The position numbers and the translations under genes were made by a program. From Thiothrix subterranea (lineage in GTDB: Bacteria > Pseudomonadota > Gammaproteobacteria > Thiotrichales > Thiotrichaceae): a DNA stretch of 64,000 bases. The notes below the pieces were generated by a model that saw only the letters and a program-made list of their open reading frames with translations, did no database searches and was not told the origin of the DNA. This document shows, in pieces, positions 18,763-28,060 of this stretch; positions within the stretch are counted from its first letter, which is position 1; each line of letters begins with the position of its first letter. The stretch covers positions 3,095,501 to 3,159,500 of the forward strand of contig NZ_CP053482.1 of NCBI RefSeq assembly GCF_016772315.1, written 5' to 3'.

Positions 18763-19203
18763 ATGTTGGAAAATACACAAACACGATTGCAGCCGGACTC
18801 CCCGGCGGTGATGAAACATATCGACATGTACCAAGGCATTATTAATCGGATGGCGGCGAATAGTGCCGAGTGCAAGAAGTGGGCATTGGGCTTGGTGTCG
18901 GCGATTCTGGTGCTGGTGGCGGAAAAGGGGCTGATTGATGCTGCATCGTTGGTGATTGTTCCGGTGATTTTGTTCTGGTTTTTGGATGCGTATTACCTTG
19001 CGCTCGAAAAACAATTTCGGGGGGCGTATAGCCAGTTTTTGGATGCTTTGCATCAGGGTAATTTGCCGTTGAGTGAGTTGTATCGGGTTAAGGCGACGGG
19101 GGCGTTGCCGACTACTTTTTGGGATGCGTTATTGTCGTGGGCAGTGTGGCCTTTTTATTTGGGGATGTTGGCATTGGTGGCGCTGGCGAAATGGTGGGTT
19201 TAA
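18763..19203 (+). CDS. Predicted 2TM/3TM membrane protein of unknown function
   Basis: A 146-aa protein that I recognise only as a widespread hypothetical family. A soluble N-terminus (HIDMYQGIINRMAANSAECKKW) precedes two hydrophobic helices (~42-75), a polar stretch (~78-115) and a last hydrophobic helix (~122-144). Similar RMAxNSxxCKxW proteins are often found beside defence and signalling genes; this is from memory. A good site (GGAGACA, 18751-18757) precedes the ATG. DUF29 follows 12 bp later, so the two are probably co-transcribed. Confidence 0.65.
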   Translation: MLENTQTRLQPDSPAVMKHIDMYQGIINRMAANSAECKKWALGLVSAILVLVAEKGLIDAASLVIVPVILFWFLDAYYLALEKQFRGAYSQFLDALHQGNLPLSELYRVKATGALPTTFWDALLSWAVWPFYLGMLALVALAKWWV

Positions 19204-19215
19204 GAGGGTTAAATC

Positions 19216-19662
19216 ATGGGTGCAATTGCATATGAAACCGATTTTTATGGCTGGACATTGGAACAGGCTAAGTTATTGCAAGCCGGTGATTTTGATCAGC
19301 TTGATCGTGAGCATTTAGTTGAGGAACTGCAAATTATGAATGCGCGTGAACGTCGGGAATTGTTGAGCCGTTTACGGGTATTGATGATGCACTTGTTGAA
19401 ATGGCAGCACCAGCCGCATTATATCGGGCGGCGCAGTTGGGAAAAGACGATCAAAACACAGCGTAAAGAGATTGCGTTTCACATGGAAGATAATCCGGGG
19501 TTGAAACCGGAATTGGAGAAGATTATCGGGCGGGCGTATGATTTGGCGTTGGATGATGCTGAGGGTGAAACGGGATTGCCGCGTAAGGTGTTTCCGGCGG
19601 AATGTCCGTGGACTTATGGGCAGATGTTGGATGCGGAGTTTTGGCCGGAGGCGGTGGAGTAA
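19216..19662 (+). CDS. DUF29 domain protein
   Basis: A 148-aa soluble helical protein of the DUF29 family: the N-terminus YETDFYGWTLEQAKLLQAG, the central DREHLVEELQIMNARERREL and the C-terminal CPWTYGQMLDAEFWP are typical. Function is unknown; family members occur in many copies in cyanobacteria and sulfur bacteria. GAGGG precedes the ATG, and the gene follows the 2TM gene by 12 bp. It converges on the TIR gene with 73 bp between stops. Confidence 0.75.
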   Translation: MGAIAYETDFYGWTLEQAKLLQAGDFDQLDREHLVEELQIMNARERRELLSRLRVLMMHLLKWQHQPHYIGRRSWEKTIKTQRKEIAFHMEDNPGLKPELEKIIGRAYDLALDDAEGETGLPRKVFPAECPWTYGQMLDAEFWPEAVE

Positions 19663-19735
19663 AGTGGAAAGTCTTAAGATGGAAAAGATCAAAATCCATC
19701 AGGAATATTAATAAATTTAAATTCTTGGTAAAAAT

Positions 19736-21124
19736 TCACGTAGTTATTTTTGGGAAGTCATCATAACATCTTATGTCGTCATAGACATCGCACTCTACAT
19801 GATCAACCAGATGCCTATATATTGCCCATGCTAGTACTCTATAACCATTTTCTCGATGTTTTTCTTCCGGCAAGTGATTGTATACATCTCTGAAAAATTG
19901 AATGATTTCATCAAAGTTGTCTTTAATCTTTAATGCTTTGTCTTTTTGTGTGCTGTTTAGGCTATGTGATCCACAATGTAAATTCCATGTATTTTTTATA
20001 TTCTCAAGATTCTTGCCATCAAAAATAACTTCACGAGCATCATCCATGATATATGGTATAAGTCCAATATATTGATATTTATCATATTCTGTCTTATGTT
20101 TTTCGTAAAGATCAAAAATCTCATCCATCGCATGAAATGACTCAAGATATTTCCTATTAATGACGGCAACTACCACGTCAGCTAGCTTAATAACATCTAT
20201 GATATCTTTTAATCTTCTAAATGCATGACTGTCTCTTTTGTCTTTATAAAAATTAGAAAAAGGTAAGTATTTTAGTAGGCTGTAATTTATTTCATCAAGA
20301 GTTTCATGAATATTCTTGTCTTCTCCATAAGAAAAACACATTACCGGAGAGTAAAGGAAAGCATTAAGCCATATTGGAATGGAGTCGCTAGCTAGCTCAA
20401 CTTCTCCATCCGACATAAATTTTCTCATATAATAATATTTTTCTTCTGGTATATAACGATTGGAATCGCGACTGTTTGCTATTTCTTTATATGTTATTTT
20501 GGTTATTGTCTTTACAAAAGGGACATTACATACTTTGACCATCGGCATTGCATCAATGACTTCAGAATAGCATGATAAATCTTGATCTTTCTTATTTATA
20601 ATAACATGCCCCATATTTTCTTTATATAAACGCCCTATAAACTCCGTGCAATTTATATATACATCTAGGTAAAAAATGTCTTTGTTTTTTGCCTCTTGAT
20701 TTATTATTTTTTTTGATCTCGCGAAAAAAATCTGATCCGTAATTATTACTCTTCCTTTTACGTTTTCTTGTGAAGATTGTAGCTTTCTATTGCCTCCAAT
20801 GAAGCAATCTGCTTCGTAGATATACTCTTCATCATTTATATTACTGTCACTCAAAGCAATATTTCTACCACGTATTTCAGCAATTTCTCCTCTGATGTTA
20901 TTTAACAAAGCATCACTAGAAAATATTTTATCTAAAATTTTATGACTATGCATGAATCTGGCAACAATAATAAATCCACCATAACTCACGTCTGTTGCAG
21001 TTTTTTCCAATTCCTTTTCAAGAATTCCTTTGATAAAAGAGTGGAAAATGATATTGATTTCTTTATAAAAGAGAATAGTATTGTCATTTTCAATAAACAC
21101 TAGGGAAATTGTCTCTTCCCGCAT
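19736..21124 (-). CDS. TIR-domain protein with cyclase-like N-terminus
   Basis: A 462-aa protein. Residues ~258-415 look like a TIR domain: the strand VMCFSYGED, a central LADVVVAVINRKYLES and, just after, AMDEIF, whose E335 sits where TIR NADases keep the catalytic glutamate. Residues ~1-190 loosely resemble a class III nucleotidyl cyclase fold (YEADCFIGG, KGRVIITDQIFF), but canonical metal-binding aspartates are not obvious, so this is weak. No signal peptide is seen. Its start overlaps the stop of the GAF gene (TAATG), making it the last gene of a three-gene operon. It is very AT-rich compared with its neighbours. Confidence 0.6.
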   Translation of the reverse strand: MREETISLVFIENDNTILFYKEINIIFHSFIKGILEKELEKTATDVSYGGFIIVARFMHSHKILDKIFSSDALLNNIRGEIAEIRGRNIALSDSNINDEEYIYEADCFIGGNRKLQSSQENVKGRVIITDQIFFARSKKIINQEAKNKDIFYLDVYINCTEFIGRLYKENMGHVIINKKDQDLSCYSEVIDAMPMVKVCNVPFVKTITKITYKEIANSRDSNRYIPEEKYYYMRKFMSDGEVELASDSIPIWLNAFLYSPVMCFSYGEDKNIHETLDEINYSLLKYLPFSNFYKDKRDSHAFRRLKDIIDVIKLADVVVAVINRKYLESFHAMDEIFDLYEKHKTEYDKYQYIGLIPYIMDDAREVIFDGKNLENIKNTWNLHCGSHSLNSTQKDKALKIKDNFDEIIQFFRDVYNHLPEEKHRENGYRVLAWAIYRHLVDHVECDVYDDIRCYDDFPKITT

Positions 21125-24100
21125 TATCTAACTCCCCATTCGGTTAGTAAATTGGTAAAGCGTTCCTGTATGCTTTCATCGGTTTTATATAGTCGTTTTA
21201 AACAGTTTGGATATGGATAGTAGTTTTTTTCATCATCAATTAAAATTGCAATAATTGTCGGTGTATCATTTTTGCACATTTCTTGATTTAGTCGTTTATA
21301 AGAAGTCTCATCAATCATGACTAATAAAAATTCAGAAAAATCATTATAATTATTGGTTTCATTAAAAACTTCACACTTAAGGCTGTTTGTTGTTAACAGG
21401 TCATTTAATGTATCGCGCCAAAGCTCGCTATCAATAATTAGTAATGCTTTTTTATCTGGCTGTTGATTTTTTAAGATAATTCTTGCGGTACTAATCTCTT
21501 TATCTATTATGAGTATAGAGCCAAGACGTTCAGCTAACAATTGTCGAACTCGTGTTATATGAAAGCCATTAGCATCTATCAAGTCAATATTCTCGGAAAA
21601 AATATCAATCACAATATCTTTGCCTTCAATGCTAAAGCTAATTATTAATGAGATGCCATCTTTTTTATTGTATGCCTCTGATATTATATAGGATATTATA
21701 ATATATAAACTTTGTGTTATTGCCTTATAGTCAATTTTACTTTTTAGTTGGTAATATTCAAGTGAGCCAGCATCTATCTTAATGCGCAAATTTTCTGGAA
21801 TCACTTCATTATAAATGATATTGTGGATTAATTCAGGAAGGTAAACTTCCTCGCATTCTGTTGTATTTATTTTTATGGATTGTTGATAATTCTGAATGCT
21901 TTGTTTGCCTTGCTCGACCAAGGACAGAAGCTTTTCTATGCTTTTCGGCGTTTGGTAACGCTCGATGTCTTTTGCGAAAAAATCAAGGCGTCTGAATATT
22001 AAGTTTATATCTGTAATCGTTTTTTGTGTTGAGTCTTTAAGCCGGTTACGTTCCAAGTAACTTGAAATGATTTCTTGTTGATTAGCAATTTGTCGGTTTA
22101 ACGCAGTGTTGTTGGCTATTTCCTCCTCCAAGTGCTGATTAACTTCCTTTAATTCCAACAGCCGAAACAATCCAGACACAGCACCAGCCATGTTTTGCAG
22201 AAAGAATACATCCCGAATCGAGTAAACATGATCAAGCTCATCATGGTAGGTAGCAATCACCCCACGAACCTTTTGTTCTTTTCCCTTAGCGGCAGTAAAG
22301 ATAGGTACACCGATCCAAGAAGCTAGTGGCTTACCTGCATGTTCCTTATGATTTGGCTTGGCATACCAAGCAAGGGAGTCAGCTTTGGTTTTTATGAACA
22401 AAGGCTTTTTGTCGCGGATAATGACTTCTGTTCGACCTAGCTTAGTTGGGTCAATTTTCCGTTTCTGGTTATGCATCTCCGCCCACACCTTACCATTCTG
22501 GTAAATTAACGGGAAGGAGATATTATCTTCCACTTCATCATATAAGGCGATATACACATTTTCTGAGAACATCACCTTTTTGATGTATTCATGAGCGATT
22601 TTTAGAACTTGTTCTTGTGTCAAATTAGCTGATGACAGGCTATTAACCTTATTAACAAACGCCGTCAGCTCTTCATAACGTTGTTGGCTATGATGGCTGC
22701 TTAGACGATTACCTAGAGCGTCGGAAACTTCGTCAATTACGTTTGAGGCTATCCTACCGGGATTATTAGCCGGTATAACGAATGCCCCGATAACACGCCA
22801 ATTTTCTTCTAGTGTTCCTGCACGCATGGGAGTGACAAGATAGTTTTTCTTCCCAATAGAAAGTTTTAACGGTTCGTTCCCATAATTTTCCCGAACTCTA
22901 TTTTCGTTTGCAAATTTGTCAATTATATTGTGAGTATCATTTTCGAGAGAGTGACGCGAAGTGTTTTCATCTTCATTTATAGACCAGACTATTTTCCATT
23001 CCATTGATGAGGACTCAATGGCTCTTATCTGGAAATGTTCTACCCCATAAAGGCGATGCAGATACGCAGCTACTGTTTCATAAAGTGCTTTTGGTTTAGT
23101 CAAAGGCAGTGATGAAATTTTCTGTATCACTGCTTTTTTCTGCTTGGAACGGTATTCTGCCAACAAAAATCCCATGAAGTCAGCGATGGCATCCATGAAC
23201 CGCAGATCGTCCTTATCGTAAGCGTAAGGCATTTCGGTGTCGTGTAGGATGATATGTCCAAACACATAACCATCCGGGTGATGCATTGTCACACCCAACC
23301 AAGATTTACACTCTGCAAGAAAACCCGATAATTTAGCCGTATCATCAATGATGATTCCATGCAGCGCATCCATCCCTTCATTGGGAATATCAGAGGGAAG
23401 CATCTTTAATCTGTTGAGATTGTCTTCTCCTCCCATAATCTGAAGCAATACTGCTTGTTCGAGTACTTTTGTTGCTCGGAAATTGGGGTGAACCTCTCCA
23501 TTTTCGTCGATTGCCTGATAGTAGGTTTCAATATCCAACGGATTTTTCATGAGAAAATAGATGCGGTCATAGTCATACCAAATCTTCAGGTGTTCCAAAA
23601 CTTGTTTGAGTATTTCACCCTCACTCTCGAACATTCGCTGACGGGATGCTAAACGTCCCAAGAGTTCATTTCGCAGTTTATAGGTCAGTTCATCTCGTAA
23701 GTGTCGGCGCAGTGAACGTATCAAAGCCGCAAGCCGATCACTTAGCACATCCATAATGCGCTGAATACGTGTGCTGTAAGCATGTTCTTCTTTGCTGTGA
23801 ATGATGAATACCCCTAATCGCCGATAACGTCCTAAGCGCATGGGTACAATCATTACAGTGCCAAAGCCGTCGAAACCTGCATTGCTACAGTCAGCTTTGG
23901 TCTTAAACCAAGGGTAGTCTTCTGGTTTCAGAAATTTGATAGCGACATCCCGAATGGCTGAATTGGTAACATCAAAAATACCCGATGAACTGCTAGTGCT
24001 ATTAACCTGATTCCCAGCATCGACAATCAATCTGTAGTCTTGTGTGCCATACTCGCAATAAACAATCGACAACTCTTCCTTGCTGATACCGGGGAATTGA

Positions 24101-24243
24101 TCAACGGTTAAGAGTTTCTGAATAAGCTCCGCAGAAGATTTGGCTGTTTCAGTGGCAAACTGAAGTTGATCAACAATATCGGAAACAATATCCCACAAAG
24201 TATCATTATCCTGCTGTTGCTTATCTTGATTATCTGTAGTCAT
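21124..24243 (-). CDS. Multi-GAF protein with degenerate kinase and receiver-like domains
   Basis: A 1039-aa cytoplasmic protein. Four GAF-like sensor units can be traced (~30-175, 205-365, 370-515, 525-695; the last is clearest, with KPLASWIGVPIFTAA and RGVIATYHD). A coiled coil follows (~695-765), then a histidine-kinase-like region (~770-925) ending in FHITRVRQLLAERLGSILIID, which resembles an HATPase C-terminal half but lacks the N- and G-box residues. The end (~931-1039; KKALLIIDSE, FLLVMIDET) is receiver-like. It probably acts as a sensor or scaffold rather than an active kinase. It overlaps the AlaRS-like gene by 14 bp and the TIR gene by 1 bp. Confidence 0.65.
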   Translation of the reverse strand: MTTDNQDKQQQDNDTLWDIVSDIVDQLQFATETAKSSAELIQKLLTVDQFPGISKEELSIVYCEYGTQDYRLIVDAGNQVNSTSSSSGIFDVTNSAIRDVAIKFLKPEDYPWFKTKADCSNAGFDGFGTVMIVPMRLGRYRRLGVFIIHSKEEHAYSTRIQRIMDVLSDRLAALIRSLRRHLRDELTYKLRNELLGRLASRQRMFESEGEILKQVLEHLKIWYDYDRIYFLMKNPLDIETYYQAIDENGEVHPNFRATKVLEQAVLLQIMGGEDNLNRLKMLPSDIPNEGMDALHGIIIDDTAKLSGFLAECKSWLGVTMHHPDGYVFGHIILHDTEMPYAYDKDDLRFMDAIADFMGFLLAEYRSKQKKAVIQKISSLPLTKPKALYETVAAYLHRLYGVEHFQIRAIESSSMEWKIVWSINEDENTSRHSLENDTHNIIDKFANENRVRENYGNEPLKLSIGKKNYLVTPMRAGTLEENWRVIGAFVIPANNPGRIASNVIDEVSDALGNRLSSHHSQQRYEELTAFVNKVNSLSSANLTQEQVLKIAHEYIKKVMFSENVYIALYDEVEDNISFPLIYQNGKVWAEMHNQKRKIDPTKLGRTEVIIRDKKPLFIKTKADSLAWYAKPNHKEHAGKPLASWIGVPIFTAAKGKEQKVRGVIATYHDELDHVYSIRDVFFLQNMAGAVSGLFRLLELKEVNQHLEEEIANNTALNRQIANQQEIISSYLERNRLKDSTQKTITDINLIFRRLDFFAKDIERYQTPKSIEKLLSLVEQGKQSIQNYQQSIKINTTECEEVYLPELIHNIIYNEVIPENLRIKIDAGSLEYYQLKSKIDYKAITQSLYIIISYIISEAYNKKDGISLIISFSIEGKDIVIDIFSENIDLIDANGFHITRVRQLLAERLGSILIIDKEISTARIILKNQQPDKKALLIIDSELWRDTLNDLLTTNSLKCEVFNETNNYNDFSEFLLVMIDETSYKRLNQEMCKNDTPTIIAILIDDEKNYYPYPNCLKRLYKTDESIQERFTNLLTEWGVR

Positions 24244-25378
24244 GACTCACGTACCGTGTGTTTTTATTGACAAGTTGTACGTGTCTGTTGAAACGTACAT
24301 ATTCTTCTTGCAGTAGGGCAAGGGATTTCTGATCCTGATCTTCCATCAAGGCATTCATTAGAGAAAGCACATCCAGTTTGCATTGCAGCAACTGATTCAT
24401 TGCTTCCCGTGCCAACTTACGCATGATGTATTTACGCCCACCTTGTCCCGGTGCAGGTGCACCATCCTTAGTGAGCTTCACAAAGGCTGACAGATGGTCG
24501 AGGGTGATATTGAGTGCTTGTTGCTGGGATAGATCAGGACAGGAAATACCCATACAGATTTGTTCGCGCCACTGATCAAACCGCCGCACATGGTAAACAC
24601 TCGGCAATCCCCGCAACACCATTTCAGTACGCTCCAGCCCCAACACACATTCCGCAAACACTGTCCCCGCCGCAATCAATTTCCCATTGTCATCAATATA
24701 GTTCTCGATAAACAATGAGTTAGAAATCTCCACAAACCGCCCACACCGACAATTCCCAAGCGGCTGTTCACGATTCTTACAAGCCGGGCAAGCCACATCC
24801 CGCTCATAAAACACTTCGGTATGCGGCCCGCACTTCTTGCCATCGCTGGCAATCTGCCCAGTGGAACGCTGCCGCCAGAAGCAATGTTCCTGCCCCAGCC
24901 CCACCAACCGTTCTTCCGCTATCCCCAACGTTTTCCAGCATTGGTAACTCGCTTCGTCCCGCCCAAATTCCGCATCATCCAGATAGGTAATCCACAACCG
25001 TTCTTTTTCCAGCCCCAACACCTCGGTCAGGAAATACCACAAACGCGGCAACACCGTTTCCCGTTCAGTCGAGCCAATATGAAACGCCGCCGACATGTGA
25101 AACAAACTCAAGCGCGTTGGGTCAGCCCCGACTTGTTGCATATCAAAGTGGCGAAAACACGGTTGGGTAAACGCAAACTTGCCACCGGTCTCTGCCACAA
25201 TTTCGTCCAGATCATTTTCGACCTGAATCAGCCCAGCACTCATCACAAATGACATCGGCACCGAATCGTGTAATAGCGAAGAGGGTGGTAAACGGGCAAA
25301 GCCATCCCGCTCATGCAAGGCAAGAAAAGCCTCGCTAATAGCCTGACAGTCCAGTGCGGTACGCGGTATTGAATTCAT
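24230..25378 (-). CDS. Alanyl-tRNA synthetase catalytic-core-like protein
   Basis: A 382-aa relative of the AlaRS catalytic half. Motif 1-like PPSSLLHDSVPMSF (~31-44), a motif 2-like segment with R76 and RLSLFHMSAAFHIG (~89-102), CGPHTEVFYE (183-192), motif 3 GLERTEMVL (247-255) and DGAPAPGQGGRKYIMRKLA (~305-323) follow AlaRS order. Four cysteines (C197, C200, C210, C212) form an inserted zinc-ribbon-like knuckle. The editing, most tRNA-binding and C-Ala domains of a full ~870-aa AlaRS are absent, so it is unlikely to be the housekeeping enzyme. It is first in an operon with GAF and TIR genes. Substrate unknown. Confidence 0.75.
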   Translation of the reverse strand: MNSIPRTALDCQAISEAFLALHERDGFARLPPSSLLHDSVPMSFVMSAGLIQVENDLDEIVAETGGKFAFTQPCFRHFDMQQVGADPTRLSLFHMSAAFHIGSTERETVLPRLWYFLTEVLGLEKERLWITYLDDAEFGRDEASYQCWKTLGIAEERLVGLGQEHCFWRQRSTGQIASDGKKCGPHTEVFYERDVACPACKNREQPLGNCRCGRFVEISNSLFIENYIDDNGKLIAAGTVFAECVLGLERTEMVLRGLPSVYHVRRFDQWREQICMGISCPDLSQQQALNITLDHLSAFVKLTKDGAPAPGQGGRKYIMRKLAREAMNQLLQCKLDVLSLMNALMEDQDQKSLALLQEEYVRFNRHVQLVNKNTRYVSHDYR

Positions 25379-25574
25379 GTAAACCAGTCCCTAATCGGGT
25401 TGCGGGAAAAATTCCCACGTAAAATTAAAGCAAATGCCCTCACTTGCGTTTATAGCAAGTCTGTGTAAATTTTACCATAGCATTTCATGCATTATGTTGC
25501 CGTTGGCAAAACGAGAATTACCCGCCCAAATTTGTATACAATAGCCCAATCATCCACTAACAAGAGGAACCACC

Positions 25575-25925
25575 ATGAAGGCCGACCACGCCAAAATTGT
25601 ACTGAATGCACGTAAAAATGCCGACGAACGCGCCAAAGGCTACCGCGAACAAGCGTTGAAGCTGTACCCGTGGATTTGCGGGCGTTGTGCGCGGGAATTC
25701 ACGCACGCCAATTTGCGCGAATTGACCGTGCATCATCGCGATCACAACCACGACAATAACCCGCAGGATGGCAGCAACTGGGAACTGTTGTGCTTGTATT
25801 GCCACGATAATGAACATCAAAAGTTAATCGAAGCCGAGCGTGGCGGTTCTGCCGGAACCAGTGGCCCCGCCGCCGCAACGCATAACCCGTTTGCCGATTT
25901 GAAAGCGAAGATGCAGAAAAAATAG
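25575..25925 (+). CDS. HNH endonuclease-like protein (YajD family)
   Basis: A 116-aa protein. The zinc-binding pair CGRC (~34-37), the HHRDHNHDNN catalytic strand (~55-64) and the closing NWELLCLYCHDNEH (~70-83) make a complete HNH/beta-beta-alpha-metal fold of the YajD type. The tail is Gly/Ala-rich and ends in a basic AKMQKK. It is a single gene with its own AGAGGAACC site (25563-25571), between the TIR-GAF-AlaRS operon and dapC. The family's biological role is not settled. Confidence 0.85.
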   Translation: MKADHAKIVLNARKNADERAKGYREQALKLYPWICGRCAREFTHANLRELTVHHRDHNHDNNPQDGSNWELLCLYCHDNEHQKLIEAERGGSAGTSGPAAATHNPFADLKAKMQKK

Positions 25926-26005
25926 CGCGATTGCTGGAGTTTGTGACGCTTTTGGGTTTTCCGGTATACTCTGGCGTTTCAGCCAATTTGGGATAGTCAC
26001 GCGCC

Positions 26006-27199
26006 ATGAATCCTGATCTTGCCCGCTTGCAAGCTTACCCGTTTGAACGCATCCGCACCTTGCTGCAAGGCATCAGCCCCGCTGATTTGCCTGCGGTTTC
26101 GTTGGCAATGGGGGAACCCAAGCACCCAACCCCTGCTTTCATTCATGAAGCGATTGCGGCAAATTTGGGTGGTTTAGCCAATTACCCGCTCACCAAAGGC
26201 TCGGCAGCGTTGCGCGACAGCATTGCTGCTTGGCTGACACAACGTTTTCAACTTCCGGCGGGCGCGGTGGATGCGGAACAGCATGTCATTCCCGTGAATG
26301 GTACACGCGAAGCACTGTTCGCATTCGCGCAAGCCGTGGTAACGCGCACTGGCGATGCAGCGGTGGTGATGCCCAATCCCTTCTACCAGATTTACGAAGG
26401 TGCGGCGTTACTAGCCGGGGCAGAAGCCGTGTTTCTGAATTGCACTGCTGCAAATGGTTTCATCCCCGATTTTGCCGCCGTACCCGCAGCGGTGTGGCAG
26501 CGTTGCCAATTGCTCTACATTTGCAGCCCCGGTAATCCCACGGGGGCGGTCATGCCGTTGGAAACGCTGCAATTAGTGCTGCAACTCGCGGAAACCTATA
26601 ACTTTATTGTCGCTGCGGACGAATGCTATTCCGAACTGTATGCCGATGAAACCCAGCCACCAGCGGGCTTATTGCAGGCCGCTGCGCAGATGGGGAATAC
26701 GGCATGGAAGCGTTGTGTGGTATTTCATAGCTTGTCGAAACGTTCCAATGCGCCGGGGATGCGCTCCGGTTTTGTGGCAGGCAATGCGGAAATCCTCAAA
26801 CAATTTTTGCTGTACCGCACCTATCATGGCTGTGCAATGCCGCCACCGTTTCAGGCGGCGAGTGCTGCGGCATGGGCGGATGAAACCCATGTGCAAACCA
26901 ACCGAGCGTTGTATCGGGAAAAATTCACGGCGGTGATGGCGATACTCGCGTCGGTGCTGGACGTTTCCCAACCAGCGGCAGGTTTCTACTTGTGGCCGCA
27001 AACGCCAGTGGATGACAAAATATTTACCCGTGAATTGTTTGCACGAGCGCATGTGAACGTTGTTCCCGGCAGTTATTTGTCACGGGAGGCGAACGGGATG
27101 AATCCGGGAGCGGGGCGAGTGCGCCTCGCCTTGGTTGCCCCGTTGGATGAATGTATTGAAGCGGCGGAACGTATCCGGCGCGTCGTTGAAACCCTTTGA
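26006..27199 (+). CDS. dapC: Succinyldiaminopimelate transaminase
   Basis: Class I PLP aminotransferase that makes N-succinyl-L,L-2,6-diaminopimelate from the keto precursor in lysine and peptidoglycan synthesis. The N-terminal LAMGEPKHPTPAFI, the PLP-site region NPTGAVM, DECYSELY and the Schiff-base lysine in HSLSKRSNAPGMRSGF (~240) are present. It has 397 aa, as in other DapC proteins. The next gene, dapD, makes its substrate's precursor, which supports this over other class I aminotransferases. Confidence 0.92.
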   Translation: MNPDLARLQAYPFERIRTLLQGISPADLPAVSLAMGEPKHPTPAFIHEAIAANLGGLANYPLTKGSAALRDSIAAWLTQRFQLPAGAVDAEQHVIPVNGTREALFAFAQAVVTRTGDAAVVMPNPFYQIYEGAALLAGAEAVFLNCTAANGFIPDFAAVPAAVWQRCQLLYICSPGNPTGAVMPLETLQLVLQLAETYNFIVAADECYSELYADETQPPAGLLQAAAQMGNTAWKRCVVFHSLSKRSNAPGMRSGFVAGNAEILKQFLLYRTYHGCAMPPPFQAASAAAWADETHVQTNRALYREKFTAVMAILASVLDVSQPAAGFYLWPQTPVDDKIFTRELFARAHVNVVPGSYLSREANGMNPGAGRVRLALVAPLDECIEAAERIRRVVETL

Positions 27200-27226
27200 A
27201 TATTTCCTAAAAATATGGAGAAAAGA

Positions 27227-28060
27227 ATGTCAGACGTAAGCCAACTGCAACGCATTATCGAAGAAGCCTTCGAGCGCCGCGCCGACATCAACCCGCGCAA
27301 TGCTGAAGCGCAAACCCGTGATGCCGTCAATGAGGCGTTGGAATTGCTGAATGCCGGTAAATTGCGCATTGCTACCCAACACGGCGTGGGTAATTGGGAA
27401 GTAAACCAGTGGCTGAAAAAAGCCGTGCTGCTGTCATTCCGCTTGAATGATAACGAAGTGATGGATGGCGGTTGCACCAACTATTACGACAAAGTGCCAT
27501 CGAAATTTGCGGGCATGAGCGCGGATGAATTTGCTGCGGGTGGGGTGCGCGTCGTGCCAAATGCGATTGCACGGCGTGGTTCGTACATTGCTCCCGGCTG
27601 TGTGCTGATGCCGTCTTATGTCAATATCGGCGCGTATGTGGATAGCGGCACGATGGTGGATACCTGGGCAACGGTTGGTTCTTGCGCACAAATCGGCAAG
27701 AACGTGCATTTGTCCGGCGGCGTAGGTATCGGCGGCGTGTTAGAGCCAGTGCAAGCAGGCCCGACGATCATTGAAGATAACTGCTTCATCGGCGCACGTT
27801 CTGAAGTGGTGGAAGGCGTGATTGTGGAAGAGGGCGCGGTGATTTCAATGGGTGTTTACATCGGTCAAAGCACCCGCATTTATGACCGCGAAACTGGCGA
27901 AGTCATGTACGGGCGCGTGCCAGCGGGTTCGGTGGTGGTTTCTGGCAACCTGCCATCCAGCGACGGCAAGTACAGCCTGTATTGCGCCGTGATCGTCAAG
28001 AAAGTTGACGCGAAAACCCGCAGCAAAGTGGGTATCAACGAGTTGTTGCGCGACATTTAA
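27227..28060 (+). CDS. dapD: Tetrahydrodipicolinate N-succinyltransferase
   Basis: Transfers a succinyl group from succinyl-CoA to tetrahydrodipicolinate in DAP/lysine synthesis. At 277 aa (E. coli 274) it has a helical N-terminus, then the left-handed beta-helix hexapeptide repeats ([34 protein letters not shown]), then a C-terminal strand. The ATG at 27227 with GGAGAA upstream is preferred to one 12 bp earlier. It forms an operon with dapC and overlaps the next minus-strand gene by 4 bp, tail to tail. Confidence 0.95.
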   Translation: MSDVSQLQRIIEEAFERRADINPRNAEAQTRDAVNEALELLNAGKLRIATQHGVGNWEVNQWLKKAVLLSFRLNDNEVMDGGCTNYYDKVPSKFAGMSADEFAAGGVRVVPNAIARRGSYIAPGCVLMPSYVNIGAYVDSGTMVDTWATVGSCAQIGKNVHLSGGVGIGGVLEPVQAGPTIIEDNCFIGARSEVVEGVIVEEGAVISMGVYIGQSTRIYDRETGEVMYGRVPAGSVVVSGNLPSSDGKYSLYCAVIVKKVDAKTRSKVGINELLRDI

